Under the pieces are notes generated by a model. It made no database searches. It was not told the DNA's origin and saw only the letters and a list, made by a program, of their open reading frames with translations. Positions 1 through 11,800 of a DNA stretch of 64,000 nt are shown here, piece after piece. This DNA comes from Pterobdella sp. o SKG-2022 (lineage: Eukaryota; Annelida; Clitellata; Hirudinida; Piscicolidae). Position 1 is the stretch's first letter, and each line of letters starts with the position of its first letter. Location: assembly GCA_964035795.1 (NCBI GenBank), contig OZ038322.1, forward strand, positions 15,671,447 through 15,735,446, given 5' to 3'. The position numbers and the translations under genes are program-made.

Positions 1-1069
1 CAGCACTTATATCCTGTCACAGCGTAATTGTTATTTTCATCAAGCTTATTTCAATTGTATTACGTGACAGCTTAATATTTTAAACATATTTTTTTTGATC
101 TGTTATTTTCATTAGTAATAACATCGTCTATGATATTTTTCACTATTTATAATTCATATTCAATGATGTTCATCTACAAAAGATTTGCTTAGAAGGGTTG
201 ACGCTAATAATTATTATTGGTTATGCATGTGATGGTGTGTTTGATGAACTCGTGCGTGCTGAGCATTACTTTAAAAGGCTCCTACATAGCGCCCTAGCAT
301 TTGGGGCTGGTGCCTTTTTAGAGTAAAAATCTAAACCCTTTTTTGTCCTCCAGTAATCTTTTAGGGTCACTAACTTCATCTAGTCAAAATGGTTTTTTTG
401 GAGGAATCTGACTATTTCATCAGCCTGTTTTCACCAGGCTAAGTTTCTATAAAAACCCTTTATAAGCAAAAACTGATACTTAACATCCTGATTATGAAGA
501 TAGAGTACGTTCCTAACCTACTCAGAGAATATGCAAGTAAATGGAAAAAAATAAATCATGCGTGCACCACACATCACCTTGCCTGCAAGGGAGTTGGGGA
601 TTCAAGTATAATTTATGATCGCAAATAAATAATGATATGAAAATATTCTTCGTATTGAAAAGTATTGCAAATGTGTGGTGTAAAATATACAATTTTTTCA
701 AGACAGATCACATCGGGTTTCACATAACAATACAAAAATTAACATAGCTTACATTTTTACTTTCACGTTAGACTCAAGGATGAAACAAAATTTTTGGATA
801 GAATGCAATAAGACGCAAACGCTTAAAACAACATGTATGTTCAAATCCGTATGCATGACTGGAAAGTTATGTTTTGATGCTGCAATCAAGAACAAAGAAA
901 CAAATAAACACAACATAGTTTACTATCTCCAATATTCTGTAATGAAGTTAAACTCATGAAAACTATAGCATTATTTTGTAAATAAATTCATATAAATTAC
1001 TTATAATATTTGATGGAACCGTTCCATTGTAATATAGCCATTAATGGACATTTAAACACGTGATTGCAG
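1..1069. other. Non-coding sequence upstream of the first visible calpain exon
   Basis: AT-rich sequence with no convincing coding exon on either strand. The next exon (from 1070) opens in mid-codon, so most of this is probably an intron of the calpain gene. The protease-core exons are expected further upstream, outside the window. I searched for the calpain catalytic-domain signature and did not see it here. Confidence 0.5.
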
Positions 1070-3945
1070 AGACCTTCGCCATCAATCCCCAGTTCCATTT
1101 TGAAGTCCTTGACGTGGATGAAGATGACCCTGACAACCTAGGTTCGACATTGAATTTCTGACGCTTCATATTTGATGCTTATAATTAATTAATATTTGGC
1201 ACACACATCACTGGTAATATTAGGTTCAGTGTTTATAGCACTGATGCAGAAGGGACGAAGAAAGATGTTCGAGTTTGGGCAGAAGTTGCTTGTGATAGGA
1301 TACGCCATCTACAAAGTGAGCCCTCAGTGAGGTGCATGTTTGGTGGAAGGATGCTCACTCAGTACTGCTCCAATGCAGATGATTTTGATTCGACCTGTCC
1401 ATCAATTATTTAAATAATTATCAGCTGTTTGAATAATACTTCAAATGTCAAAATTGAAGTTTATAAAGTTTTTCAAATCTTGGTATAGTCTATCAAATAT
1501 GGTTTTGAAACATTTTAGTACTCATCACACTAGCTCAAGCCATTGAACCCTCCCACAGCTGGACGCACCCAACCCCAAGCCCTTGGGCAGAAATTTCTTC
1601 GCCTACAACCGCATGCATGCCATGTCTCCAAGCTTCCTCAACAGTAGGTTTGTTTCTTTGACCTCTTCAACTGTACGTCTTTATGTTTGACCTCTTTAGC
1701 AGTATTTCTTGCTAAACAAAAACTCAAAATTTTTTTTAGATTATTCATTTAAATAATCATGAATCAAATAAGCATTTCAAATAAATCTTGATGGATAACA
1801 AAAATAAATGACAATACCGAACCATTGAATCACCACCATTCAGGGAGATCTTTGGGAGACACAGTCTAGAGCCTGGCCACTATTTGTTGGTGCCTTCGAC
1901 TTTCGAGACTGGAGAAGAGGGAGATTTTATGGTTAGACTCTTCAGTGAAAAGCCTGTTAACACCAGGTGTGTTATGTGTGGTTTGGGGGTGGAGAAATGG
2001 GGGTCTGGTTTTCTGAAGAATGGGGTGTAATTTGTATAAAGATTTGTTATCTTTTCGACTTGTTATACATAAAAATCCACTTTTCTATAATTTCATTTCA
2101 GTGAAATCGACGATACAACAGAGGTCACTGAAGTCAAGGTCAAATTTGTTTCCATACTTTACACTTGAATTAATTTAAAGAGTTTTTAGGTCAATTAATT
2201 CGATTATCTCAATCTTAAAATCATATCATTAAATGCTTTTTAATAACGTTATCTTGTGCACTCATTAAACCCGATATAGTTCATACTATTAATGCGGTAT
2301 CAACTTTCAACCACTAATGCTGATGCACCCGACAGAAGAAGATCAAGCCATCCTCGGAAGACACCCACGTTTACGATGCCCTTAAAGACGCTTTCAAGAA
2401 AATTGCTGGTCATTTTCTATTCCATCTTCATTCATTAATCCACCCATATAAACCATGCCACTGAATGTTGATGATAGGGCTTTTCATTCAAATTGAATGT
2501 TCATTGAAGTAACTTTTCCAAAGGCATCTTCCAGCAACCCACATCATTATTCATCAGAAACGCATATTTTGAGTATAATTTTCTTAATTTTTTCTTTTAG
2601 TGAATCGAGGTATAAAAATTATTTGGTTGGTGAAGATAGTTGTGATTACTGGACAGAATATTTGTATTTATAGTACCAAACTTTTCATCACAAGTCTTTT
2701 GATTTGCTTGTAAGTCGTCACCACATCACCTACCACAGGCAAGGATATGGTGATTGATGCATTCGAACTCAGAGATATCCTCAATGCTGTTTTCCTCAAA
2801 GGTCTGTCAAACCCACCTTAGTGCAAGAATTTCAATCTTTTCATTCCATTACAATAATAGTTTCAAATTATATGAGTCAAATCATACAGATATGAGTGTG
2901 AACGTGAATTGGTATTTATATAGCGCTTTTTATTAGAGTCCAAAGCGCATGTTATAAATTTAATGTAACGAAAACACACTGTGGAACAGATTCTAGTTGT
3001 CAGCCCCAACACGGGATTGAACGCCGTAACTTTAAAAACTTTGTCTAATGCTCTCCCAGCTAAGCTATACGAACCAAAGTGGTCTAGAAACTTTATGGTT
3101 TAATGCCACTGAAGTTTCATTCTATATTGCACTGTGTGATAAATAATTGAAGCCTTCTGTATGATGATGCTTTGTATGAATTGAGTGGTGTGCAGTGTTT
3201 GAGCAGTTTGTACCAATAACTGTGGAGTAGTATATTCCCACGATTGTTATAATAACCACTTAGAGAACCTGCAATCATTCCCCATAATAAATTTATAATA
3301 CTGTTTGCAGCTTCAGGTTTGTGAGTTGTTCCTATGGCATAATAATATTTCAGTATATGCAGCTTGCTTCACTAACGTTTTAAATACTAACACCATCACT
3401 GCTGCTTTTATTATTTTGATTTTGCACAACATTTTTTACTTTTGCTTGCTTACTGCTTATTAACTTGTGTGTGTGAGCATTTTAACATTTAATGCTTATT
3501 AACTCGGGCATGTGATTATTGACATTGGGTGTGGCTGCTTACACGTGACTTATCATTCGAGTTTGTTTTGTTATACAACCACAACTCTCAAGAGCCCACA
3601 ATTTTCTTCATTGTTGATTGTTGCCAAAACTATTATATACATACCACCAAATATAGTTTTGTTATCAATATTCAACATAAAACTCTGTTTTCAAAGTTTA
3701 TGGAAAAATTTTCTGATACAAAAACATGCTTGTATACTTGATAATGTGAGTTCGACCTACGAAAAGCTTCGTTTTATCTCAATGAAATTTGAATACATTG
3801 TTTTTGTTTAACAGTTTGTTTTTAGTGTTAGCATTTTATAATATAAACTTTTAGTAATAGAATCGTATAATATCGATTACTGATATTCATCATTGGTATT
3901 AAATTACATGATATAGTATATATATATATATGTATATGTTTTTCA

Positions 3946-3981
<36 letters not shown>

Positions 3982-5173
3982 ATAGATTAATAAACCGACG
4001 TTTGGCAGAATTCACGTTTGACGGCTTCTCGGTGGAGACCTGCAGAAGTTTGGTGGCCACGAAAGATGTAAATACTTTTGCATTTTTGTTTTATACAAGT
4101 TTATATTTTGCCATGATTCTCCGAAAAATAAGATTTTTATAGAAAAAAAATAGATGGCATGATTTTGGAATTCTGTTTTATCGCATCTGTTTCCCAAATG
4201 ACTATTTAGTATTCAAATATAATTTTAATCATGTAATTTCTTCATCACAAGTTCACGTTCGAATAAAACCTCAAAAACATTGAAACGTGAAATTGAATGG
4301 TTTCGATAAATCGTAAAACTGAATGCATTCGATGCAGGTGGACAAGTCAGGCAAGTTGGAGTTCTCTGAGTTCCAGAGGTTGTGGGACCAAATACGCACG
4401 TGGAAGGCTAGTGTTCCATTTTTTCCCACTGTCTTTCATGATTTTTCATATTTCTGGCCTTAATAATAAGCATATTCATATAATAATAATAATAACATGA
4501 TAACGCCAAAAAACTGAGGCGCTCGTAAGGTATAATGAGAATTTTGTGATACTCAAATATCACAATTGCCAAATTGAATTCGAAAACATGAGAGCCATTT
4601 GAAATTTATTGATGTGTGTTTGCAGTTGGCTTTCAAGAAGCAGGATACGGATAAAAGTGGCTACTTCAACAGCTTTGAGCTGAGAGACACCCTCAAATAC
4701 ATAGGTGGCTCACCCTTGTATCATTTGTGTGCCAACATACCACAAAAATTAGTTTTTGTTGATGGTCCTCATATGATCATCCTAATATCTTCATATTAGG
4801 ATAAAAATGTTATAAGTCTTAATTTATGATAAAGTTTAGAGAATAACCTGTTTTTCCCATTTAAAAAATTCTAACCAACACAAAAACCAAGTCACATGAA
4901 CGTCCACCTTTAAAGGCTACTCGGTGAGCAACCAAACCCTGAACGTGTTGGTGCAACGGTACAGTAATAAGGAGGGACGCATAATGTTTGATGACTTTAT
5001 CCTCCTCGTCTCCAAACTTACCACCATGTTTGGTAGGTGCTTTGAATTTTTGAGGCATAATTCAATCATTTAAACAAATGAAACAACTTTTCGAAGATAT
5101 TTTCAAAGAGATAAGCGGTGGAAATAGAACTGCTGACTTCACTGCAGAGGCTGTAAGACTTCTTTCATTTTGA
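1070..5173 (+). CDS. Calpain large subunit, 3' half: C2-like domain III and penta-EF-hand domain (partial)
   Basis: Calpains are cytosolic calcium-dependent cysteine proteases. Twelve exons in consistent phase can be read: 1070-1141, 1239-1315, 1559-1647, 1844-1966, 2102-2138, 2336-2408, 2739-2801, 4009-4067, 4338-4406, 4626-4704, 4916-5032, 5097-5173 (stop TGA). The first four give domain III, with NPQFHFEV, LMQKGRRKMFEFG and a PGHYLLVPSTFE block aligning to the conserved EYVIVPSTYEP region. A short linker follows, then EF-hands: FTFDGFSVETCRSL, DVDKSGKLEFSEF and DTDKSGYFNSFEL. The last hand, before LLSF, is degenerate. The catalytic Cys/His/Asn core lies upstream of the window. The exon ending at 4406 is followed by GC rather than GT. 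The intron before the exon at 4009 is long and ATT-rich. Family assignment is secure; the exact paralogue is not. Confidence 0.9.
2895..3085 (-). mobile_element. tRNA-derived SINE-like element in a calpain intron
   Basis: Read on the minus strand, 3085 to 3005 contains an A-box-like TAGCTTAGCTGGGAG and a B-box-like GTTCAATCCC at tRNA spacing. The cloverleaf is degenerate: the anticodon loop lacks the usual U33 and the T-loop is too long. The body runs on to AAAGCGCTATATAAATA near 2915. That tail resembles the 3' ends of the L2/CR1-type LINEs elsewhere in the window (for example near 53710). This supports a SINE rather than a tRNA gene. The 5' and 3' limits are approximate. Confidence 0.6.
3947..3981. 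repeat. (ATT)n microsatellite
   Basis: About eleven near-perfect ATT units, 28 bp upstream of the calpain exon at 4009. Similar ATT tracts occur at LINE 3' ends in this window (14435-14470), so it may be the remnant of a retroelement tail. Confidence 0.9.
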
Positions 5174-6387
5174 ATCAATTAGAATACCATTTTATATCTT
5201 CTCAAATATATGCCAATTATAATTCTATTTAACTTTTTGACGTTATGTTTTTAAAAGAGTGTGTTCGTTTATCATTAGATAGAAATAAATTGCTCTTCAA
5301 ATGAGGAAAGCGTTTCTATCCAGTATGTATATTTATAACATTAAAACTTTATTTTTCACAGTTTATCCAAACAACCATGTACTCTTAAATGGAAAAAGTA
5401 TTTAGAAAAATTTTCATTCTTCTCAATGGGATTTGAAATGAAAGCAGTGTTTTTTTTACAAGTTTTTTCACTTTAATTAAGTCATTATTTTGATGTTCAG
5501 CTATTGAATTTGTGGTATTAAAAGGATTACTGATTTTTGATATTTGTTCGAATTTTGGAATTTCAATTTATTCTAGTCCATTATACCAGTTAGTATCAAT
5601 ATTGATGGTGAGGGTGATAACTATATAAGTATTCAAATAGTATTTTGTTTCACAGTAATTCTGAAGGCATTTAGATTTGCTTCATTGTGTCATCATAAGT
5701 TCTATCGAGTTAGCCATTTTTTGCCATTGCAATCATTATTTGATATTTCGAAGTTTCATTTTTTATTCTTTTTAATTTTTTTAAATGATCATTTATACGT
5801 TCTTTTAATTTTCAAGTCATCCCCAAATGCTGCAAACTTATATAATGTTTTTCAATTGTTTATATTTAATTGGAGCTTTTTTAGTGTACGAGGATAGTTC
5901 TAATTCATCGAATCTTGCGCACCTAGGTAGTTATGTTTTGTTATCAGTCGAATACTCTCATCATTTTGTCCATTTCTATTCATACTTCATGTCAGATCAA
6001 CAACCAACCACTCGCTTGATGTTTTATTGTTTGTTTCTTCTATACCGCTTTACTATTAGAAACTCTCCGGTCATTTAGGAGTCTTGAATTTTCTGAAATT
6101 TTTTTTGCTTTTTCAGATCTTCCGCTTTTATTTTATTTGCAAAACCATCTTGATTTTCATTGTTTCTACTATATGCTTGAAAATTTTAAGTGCAATCTAG
6201 GTTTAAAATAAATATAAAAGATATTAACACAAATTTTTAACTTTAAAATTTCTGTTTTAAATGTAAACTAAGTCACAAAATGGTGCAATAGTAACGTCCC
6301 ATTCATTTTCACTCGCTATGGACGCTGTTTATCTGTTTTAGATGTTCAATAAAAGCTAAAAAATTTATTGGCTTGAAATATAAATAA
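5174..6387. other. Convergent intergenic region between calpain and ASTE1
   Basis: Holds the calpain 3' UTR (an AATAAA-like signal near 5283) and the ASTE1 3' UTR (on the minus strand, AATAAA at 6364-6369, about 20 nt after the ASTE1 stop). I see no further gene; the short T-rich ORFs here show no domain and no splice structure. Confidence 0.6.
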
Positions 6388-8394
6388 TTAGTCATTCAAG
6401 AGTTTTAAAGAAAAAAACTTATTTTCAATATCGTTATATACGTCGGGAGACTGGCCTTCATCTTTCTCTTCCTCTTCAGACTCGTCTGGCACGAACACTG
6501 TTTTAGGCTTTTTCTTTTTTTGTTTTTTCAACGTTCGTTTTTTGTTGTTTCCAGAACTTTCTTTAGCGAAAGTCTCAAGTTTATTGAAGACATCGAAAAT
6601 GAAATCTGAGGTGCATTTCGGGAGGCTGCTACACAAACGATCAACATATCTGAGAAAAGTTGCTACGTTGTTTTCGATATAATAATGTATGAAACAACTG
6701 CTAGACGAATCAAATAAAATCTTGGTGGGCAGAAGAGGTTGCGATAAAAGATTATTTAAATCGGACAAGCTTTGAAAAATTGATTGAAACTCATTCAAAG
6801 AGTGGATAAAGTCAATATCGAAGTATCTCTTACGATATTTACTATTCATCAAATGATCACAGACCATTGTTTCGACGCTTTGACCTTCTTCAAGTTTGAA
6901 GGGCACCATAAAAATCATCACTTCCGGAGCGAACAACGATAGCAACAGAGCCATCAGAGTTGTCTTTGTTGGTGTAGTCACTAAACTCCAGTATAGTATT
7001 GCAGATACTATCAAACAGTATGTTGATTCGTATAAGAGAAAAAAACTATGATTATTAACAAACAATTTTAAATATAAACTCAATGACTCCTCTTTTGTCA
7101 ATTTTGGCAAGCTTTTCAAATCAGGATACTTTTTGAAAGTCTCTAGTTTGAGATCAGAATTAACAATTTCTTTGTTTAATTTTCCTGCAGTATTCAAATA
7201 TTCTCTAAAAGTGCTTTGATTGCCACTTCTCAATAAAACATGTATGAATATTCTTATGGTCCTGGAAGCCAGGTGAGAAGACTTGTGTGAACTTAACTGA
7301 ACCATTGGCTGCAAAATAATTTTTTGAGACACCCACAAGTTCAAAACTCTTGGTGACACAACCCCTCTTGTCAAGTTCCCTTGTAACCATTTCGGGCATT
7401 CTTCTCCATATTTGTTTACCATTTTTTCTTTTAAATCTATATTTTTTTTTTTGAAATGTTCGTAATTTGAAATAATATCTTGAAGATAGGAAGGTGTTAT
7501 TGAATAAAATGAGATTGAGGCATGTATTAGACCACATACTTTTTCTTTTATTCCAGAATGGCATTCATTTATAATGTCATTTATAGCCCCTTCAAGAGTT
7601 TTCTTGTCAGACAACCAATTAAATAATCCTGTTATTTTTCCATAATGTCTACCAAGTTTTTTATTAGCGAATTTTTTTGAAGTTATCTTTGTTAAAAAAT
7701 TTTCAAAAATTGATCTATCAACAATTTCGTTTCCAAGAATTGTGGCGAACAAAGAAACAAAAGAAGCATTAGTTAATTTCATATGATCAACTAATTTCTG
7801 TACTTTGAAGATTTGTGTTTTCATGTAGAAACTCCCATCAAGGTCTTTGCGAAGAGCAACATTTAGATAATCTAGCAAAATCACTCCACCTGGAAGGTCG
7901 CATACAAAAAAGTCACTATCATTTGTGAGCACAGGGCAGTTAAGAAAAGCTGCCAAACTGGCAGTGTGATTGTCTGCTTCAAAATTACTTGTAACATGTT
8001 TAATGTTTAAATCATTAAGAACATTGATGAAAACTTCATGAGTGAGAAGTGGTAAAACTCTGTCAAATTCTCCATGAGCCACTGAATTTGCAGCTATTAA
8101 TTTTTTCCCAGCTCTCGTTACAGCACTCTTGAATTTAACGTTAGTCAAATCATACGCACCGTCAAAGACGACTATGGGCGTAACTTTACATGAAGAAAGG
8201 GATTCGAAAAACTTGAAACAAATTTTTGAAAATTGCTTATAATCTCCTCCGTATACATGTGAAACTTGATAAAGATAATAGATGAAATGATAGAAGTTAT
8301 TGCCATCTATAACAAGTGTCGAGTCTTTTAATTTGTAATCAGTTAACAAAAAATTGTTATTATCTATATATGTGGTGAGACCACTTACTCCCAT
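6388..8394 (-). CDS. ASTE1: Asteroid homolog 1, XPG/FEN1-type nuclease family (single exon)
   Basis: A 668-residue intronless ORF, close to the roughly 680 residues of vertebrate ASTE1. I chose the second Met because MGVSGLTTYI is the conserved XPG-N start; an ORF-extending Met lies 9 nt upstream. Seen: the XPG-N core VIDGNNFYHF (around residues 30-40), PIVVFDGAYD (around 97), and the internal XPG motif FEADNHTASL followed by TNDSDFFV. The acidic residues expected for metal binding are therefore present. The C-terminus is a lysine-rich stretch followed by an acidic one (KKQKKKKPK, then SEEEEKDEG), probably nuclear. Structure-specific nuclease activity is expected from the family. An A11 coding run lies near 7441-7451. 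It is transcribed divergently from the hnRNP M-like gene. Confidence 0.92.
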   Translation of the reverse strand: MGVSGLTTYIDNNNFLLTDYKLKDSTLVIDGNNFYHFIYYLYQVSHVYGGDYKQFSKICFKFFESLSSCKVTPIVVFDGAYDLTNVKFKSAVTRAGKKLIAANSVAHGEFDRVLPLLTHEVFINVLNDLNIKHVTSNFEADNHTASLAAFLNCPVLTNDSDFFVCDLPGGVILLDYLNVALRKDLDGSFYMKTQIFKVQKLVDHMKLTNASFVSLFATILGNEIVDRSIFENFLTKITSKKFANKKLGRHYGKITGLFNWLSDKKTLEGAINDIINECHSGIKEKVCGLIHASISFYSITPSYLQDIISNYEHFKKKNIDLKEKMVNKYGEECPKWLQGNLTRGVVSPRVLNLWVSQKIILQPMVQLSSHKSSHLASRTIRIFIHVLLRSGNQSTFREYLNTAGKLNKEIVNSDLKLETFKKYPDLKSLPKLTKEESLSLYLKLFVNNHSFFLLYESTYCLIVSAILYWSLVTTPTKTTLMALLLSLFAPEVMIFMVPFKLEEGQSVETMVCDHLMNSKYRKRYFDIDFIHSLNEFQSIFQSLSDLNNLLSQPLLPTKILFDSSSSCFIHYYIENNVATFLRYVDRLCSSLPKCTSDFIFDVFNKLETFAKESSGNNKKRTLKKQKKKKPKTVFVPDESEEEEKDEGQSPDVYNDIENKFFSLKLLND

Positions 8395-8805
8395 GTGAAA
8401 CAAAATATACGTCTAAAAGTAACATCAATGAAAAATATCTTAGATACTACTAAACGAAAAGTTGTCTTGTTTTTATAATTTGAAAAAAAGAAAAGTTTAT
8501 AAAGTTTATTTGAGCCATCCCTAATCTATATATTCATGATGTTTGTAATTTTGGTGATATTCTTTGTAAAATCTTGTCAAATGCCAAACTGATTGCTAGA
8601 ATGTTAGAATACAATTTAAGACTAAAGCTTTAAAAGGGTTAAAAAATTTTGCAATGTTTTTTTGATTTTGTTTCACCTTATAACGTGCTAGGAACACGAC
8701 TAAACTAATTAAAAGAAATTCCTCTTAGTTTATTTTTCTTGGTTTGAAAGTTTTTTTTTTCGTTCAATACATATGTTTATTTGAAAAATATCAAACGACA
8801 ATAAG
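8395..8805. promoter_or_regulatory. Short divergent (possibly bidirectional) promoter region, ASTE1 / hnRNP M-like
   Basis: Only 411 bp separates the two start codons, which point away from each other. It is AT-rich with T-runs just before the plus-strand ATG, and I see no clear TATA box or CpG-rich core. A shared promoter is inferred from geometry alone. Confidence 0.5.
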
Positions 8806-11800
8806 ATGGAAAAGACAGAAGAACCAATTAACAATCATTCATCGCCATCAAATTCATCGCCTAATGACGCCAATGCCTCACTGGAAAGTGAAGATACGAA
8901 CCTCAAAAAAGACGAACATATAGAAAATAGTAATAACATAGGCGTACAAGATTCTACAATCCAAGAAGCAAAAAATAATCATGAATCTTCAAAAGAATTT
9001 GAGGTGAAATTTAACCAGGTGAAGGAGCTGAAAAAAATTCGTCTGCTTGTTTCAAACATTCCTTTTGATATAAAATGGCAAGATCTTAAAGATCTTTTCA
9101 AGGAAAAAGGTATTCCGAACATTTTCAAAATTTTTATTTTTTTTATAAATTTACATTTTTTCAAAAGTTGGATCTGATAATTGTTTTGTGGAAATTTATG
9201 AGGGATGTGATGGAAAAAGTATTGGCATAGGGTAAGCAAGGCGTTTCTTTAATATCCAACTTTTATATAAAATAGTTTAAATTTCAGCTCTAAAGGTGAA
9301 TATTTTTTTATATCATAGTTTATTGAGATTAAATACATTTTTTCATTAAAAAATTAGTGTGATTGAAGTGAAAGGAAAAGAATTAGCCAATAAAACCATA
9401 GAAACACTCCACAAGTTTGACTTGAAAGGAAGAATAATAGTTGTAAGAGAGGTAAGGACCTTGTCATAATTTTCAATATTGCTTTTAATGAATATCCTTG
9501 ATAAAATAAAGTGAATCATTTCATAACTTGTTCATATTTCACTAATAAAAGAAATGATTGAAAAGTGATGTTCAACTTCCATTATAAACATCCAATTTTC
9601 ACTCAATGAAGGAAAAGGAGAAAGACAGGCAAAACTATCAGAGATTTGGGGGCATGGGGGAAGGTGGTCATGGAGACAGCAGATTTCTTTGCAACAATTT
9701 TCCTTTTGAGGCATTAGGGGTGGATTTTGACTGCCTCTCCAACCAGATCTTTGTGGCTAATGTCTGTTTGATTTCCATGTTTAAAAGTTTCAATTATTTG
9801 CTGAGTTATTTAAATAAAATTTAAACATATTAACAGCCTACCAATATTTGTGTTGGCTGGATTAATTTTACATTGTTTCAAACTGTACAATGTTTTACTG
9901 AATAGAAATTGACACAATCACATTTGAAGTCATAAAAGATGAAACTCTTATAAAATATAATATTCAAGCAAGGTATACAACTTTCATTTGAACAAATACA
10001 AACTTCACAGCTAGATTACTCAGTGACTTTAAAGAAACTCAAAGAGGTCTTCGCAATGGCTGGGGCCATACTACACGTATAATTCAACTTATTGCACATT
10101 TATCAGTAATAGCCCATTAATTCATTCATGCAACTTCCACAGCTTATCTACCAAGCACCAGCTTCATTAAATAATAATAAGTCATACAGTAAATTATTGT
10201 AAATAGTTATATATGATTAGGCTTAATGATGTGAATCATACTCATGAAATCATTTGTGCTTTTTTTGAATAATTTTTTAACTAATATTTAATACACACTC
10301 ATTCTTTCACTCATACAATCTCCACATTAACTTGCATTGAGACATCTTCATGCACCTGGTAGGTTGACTTGAAAGTGGACAAAGCAGGAACAAGCAGAGG
10401 CCTGGCAACTGTATGCTATGAAAATGTGGTTGAAGCTATCCAAGCTATCGGTTAATAATTTGCACTCTTCTGCATCTATTTGAATAGACATTATAGTTAT
10501 TCAACACCATACATTTCATATGACGGTTTTTGTTTTGGTCTTCAAATAATAAAACAAACATTAAAAAATTCAATTTGTTTATCATAGAATTTAACATAAT
10601 GTTATTCACCAAACCAATGCAATTTCAGTGATGTACAATGGCCAGTATCTGTATGAGCGACCAATGAATGTGCGCATGGACAGACTCAGTGACACCATCC
10701 ACCAGCATGTTCCCATTGTGCTGCCTTCAGGTGAGCTCATCATTTGTCTCCATGTGCTTTTAACTAGGGTTTGTCTAGACGTGTGTGTATGAAGGATTTA
10801 AATATATCATTAGTACTTACAATATGAGTGAAATAAATATATTCACTGTAGAAAAGCAATAACAATTGTACTTGTATACAATTTATTCTATGAAACACTA
10901 AAAGCTGCTCTATCAATGAATAATATATATCAAGATAGTACAAACTTGCAATCAATTTGCACTATAATTTTCAATGATCTATATTGAAATGTCTAAAAAA
11001 TAATTCATACCTATCATAAAACTAGCAACTTTGACAGTTGAATAACTATCTCGCCTAATAGCTACTTCCACCCACAATACTACCATAACTTTCCCACCCA
11101 CTACACCACAGGTCTCAAAGGAGTGGGACCAGGCTTGGGTCCAGGAGGCCAACCTCTCATAAACATTGGACAAATTGCCAGTATGTTTTATTACTTTCTT
11201 TACAATGATCAGTGTGGTCAAAGTAACATAAATCTAAAGAGTTTCTAGAACACATCAATTCTTTATAAACATATCTTATGCTTTCAATTTATTGTTTTTC
11301 GTTTTTCACTGTCCTGTTTTATCATTTAACATTATTTTTTTATTATATTTCATATTCATTCTTAAATTCTCAAGCGATAGTATCTGTATCAAGGAATAGA
11401 TAGATACCAAGATTTTAAATCCGATTTAATTCCCACTATACTGAGGGTTGCCAGATTTACTCCATTTACAAAACTTCTTCCGATTTTATATACCCTTAAC
11501 CTCTATTTCTTCCTATCTAAAGCATCATTTTCTTTTAAACCAACTTCTGATAATTTCTGATAGTATTTTGCTTTTCCACTTAACCTTCCATCTACCCATA
11601 ATTTTAAAACCATCAATTTTGAAATTGAGTGTCTTTTCAATACATTCTTCTCATCCTTCTTCATTACATGACCAAACCATCTTACGCCGCTAGTTTTAGC
11701 CAGTGTTTCTATTAAACCTAGCCTATCAAATAAATATTTATTATTAGCCTATATATTATTATTATTATTAGCCTATCAAATAAATATTTAGTTTTGAGCC

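Noticed and set aside
3005..3085. tRNA gene on the minus strand
   Set aside because: A- and B-box motifs are present, but the anticodon loop and T-loop are malformed and a SINE body follows, so it is treated as a SINE.
3512..3811. 99-residue plus-strand ORF in the long calpain intron
   Set aside because: It has no domain, no splice signals in phase with the calpain exons and biased AT composition; taken as chance.
3930..4142. ORF reading through the calpain exon at 4009
   Set aside because: Its first part is the ATT repeat and intron; phase and homology place the exon start at 4009.
7205..7564. 119-residue minus-strand ORF
   Set aside because: It is an out-of-frame shadow of ASTE1, without domain features.
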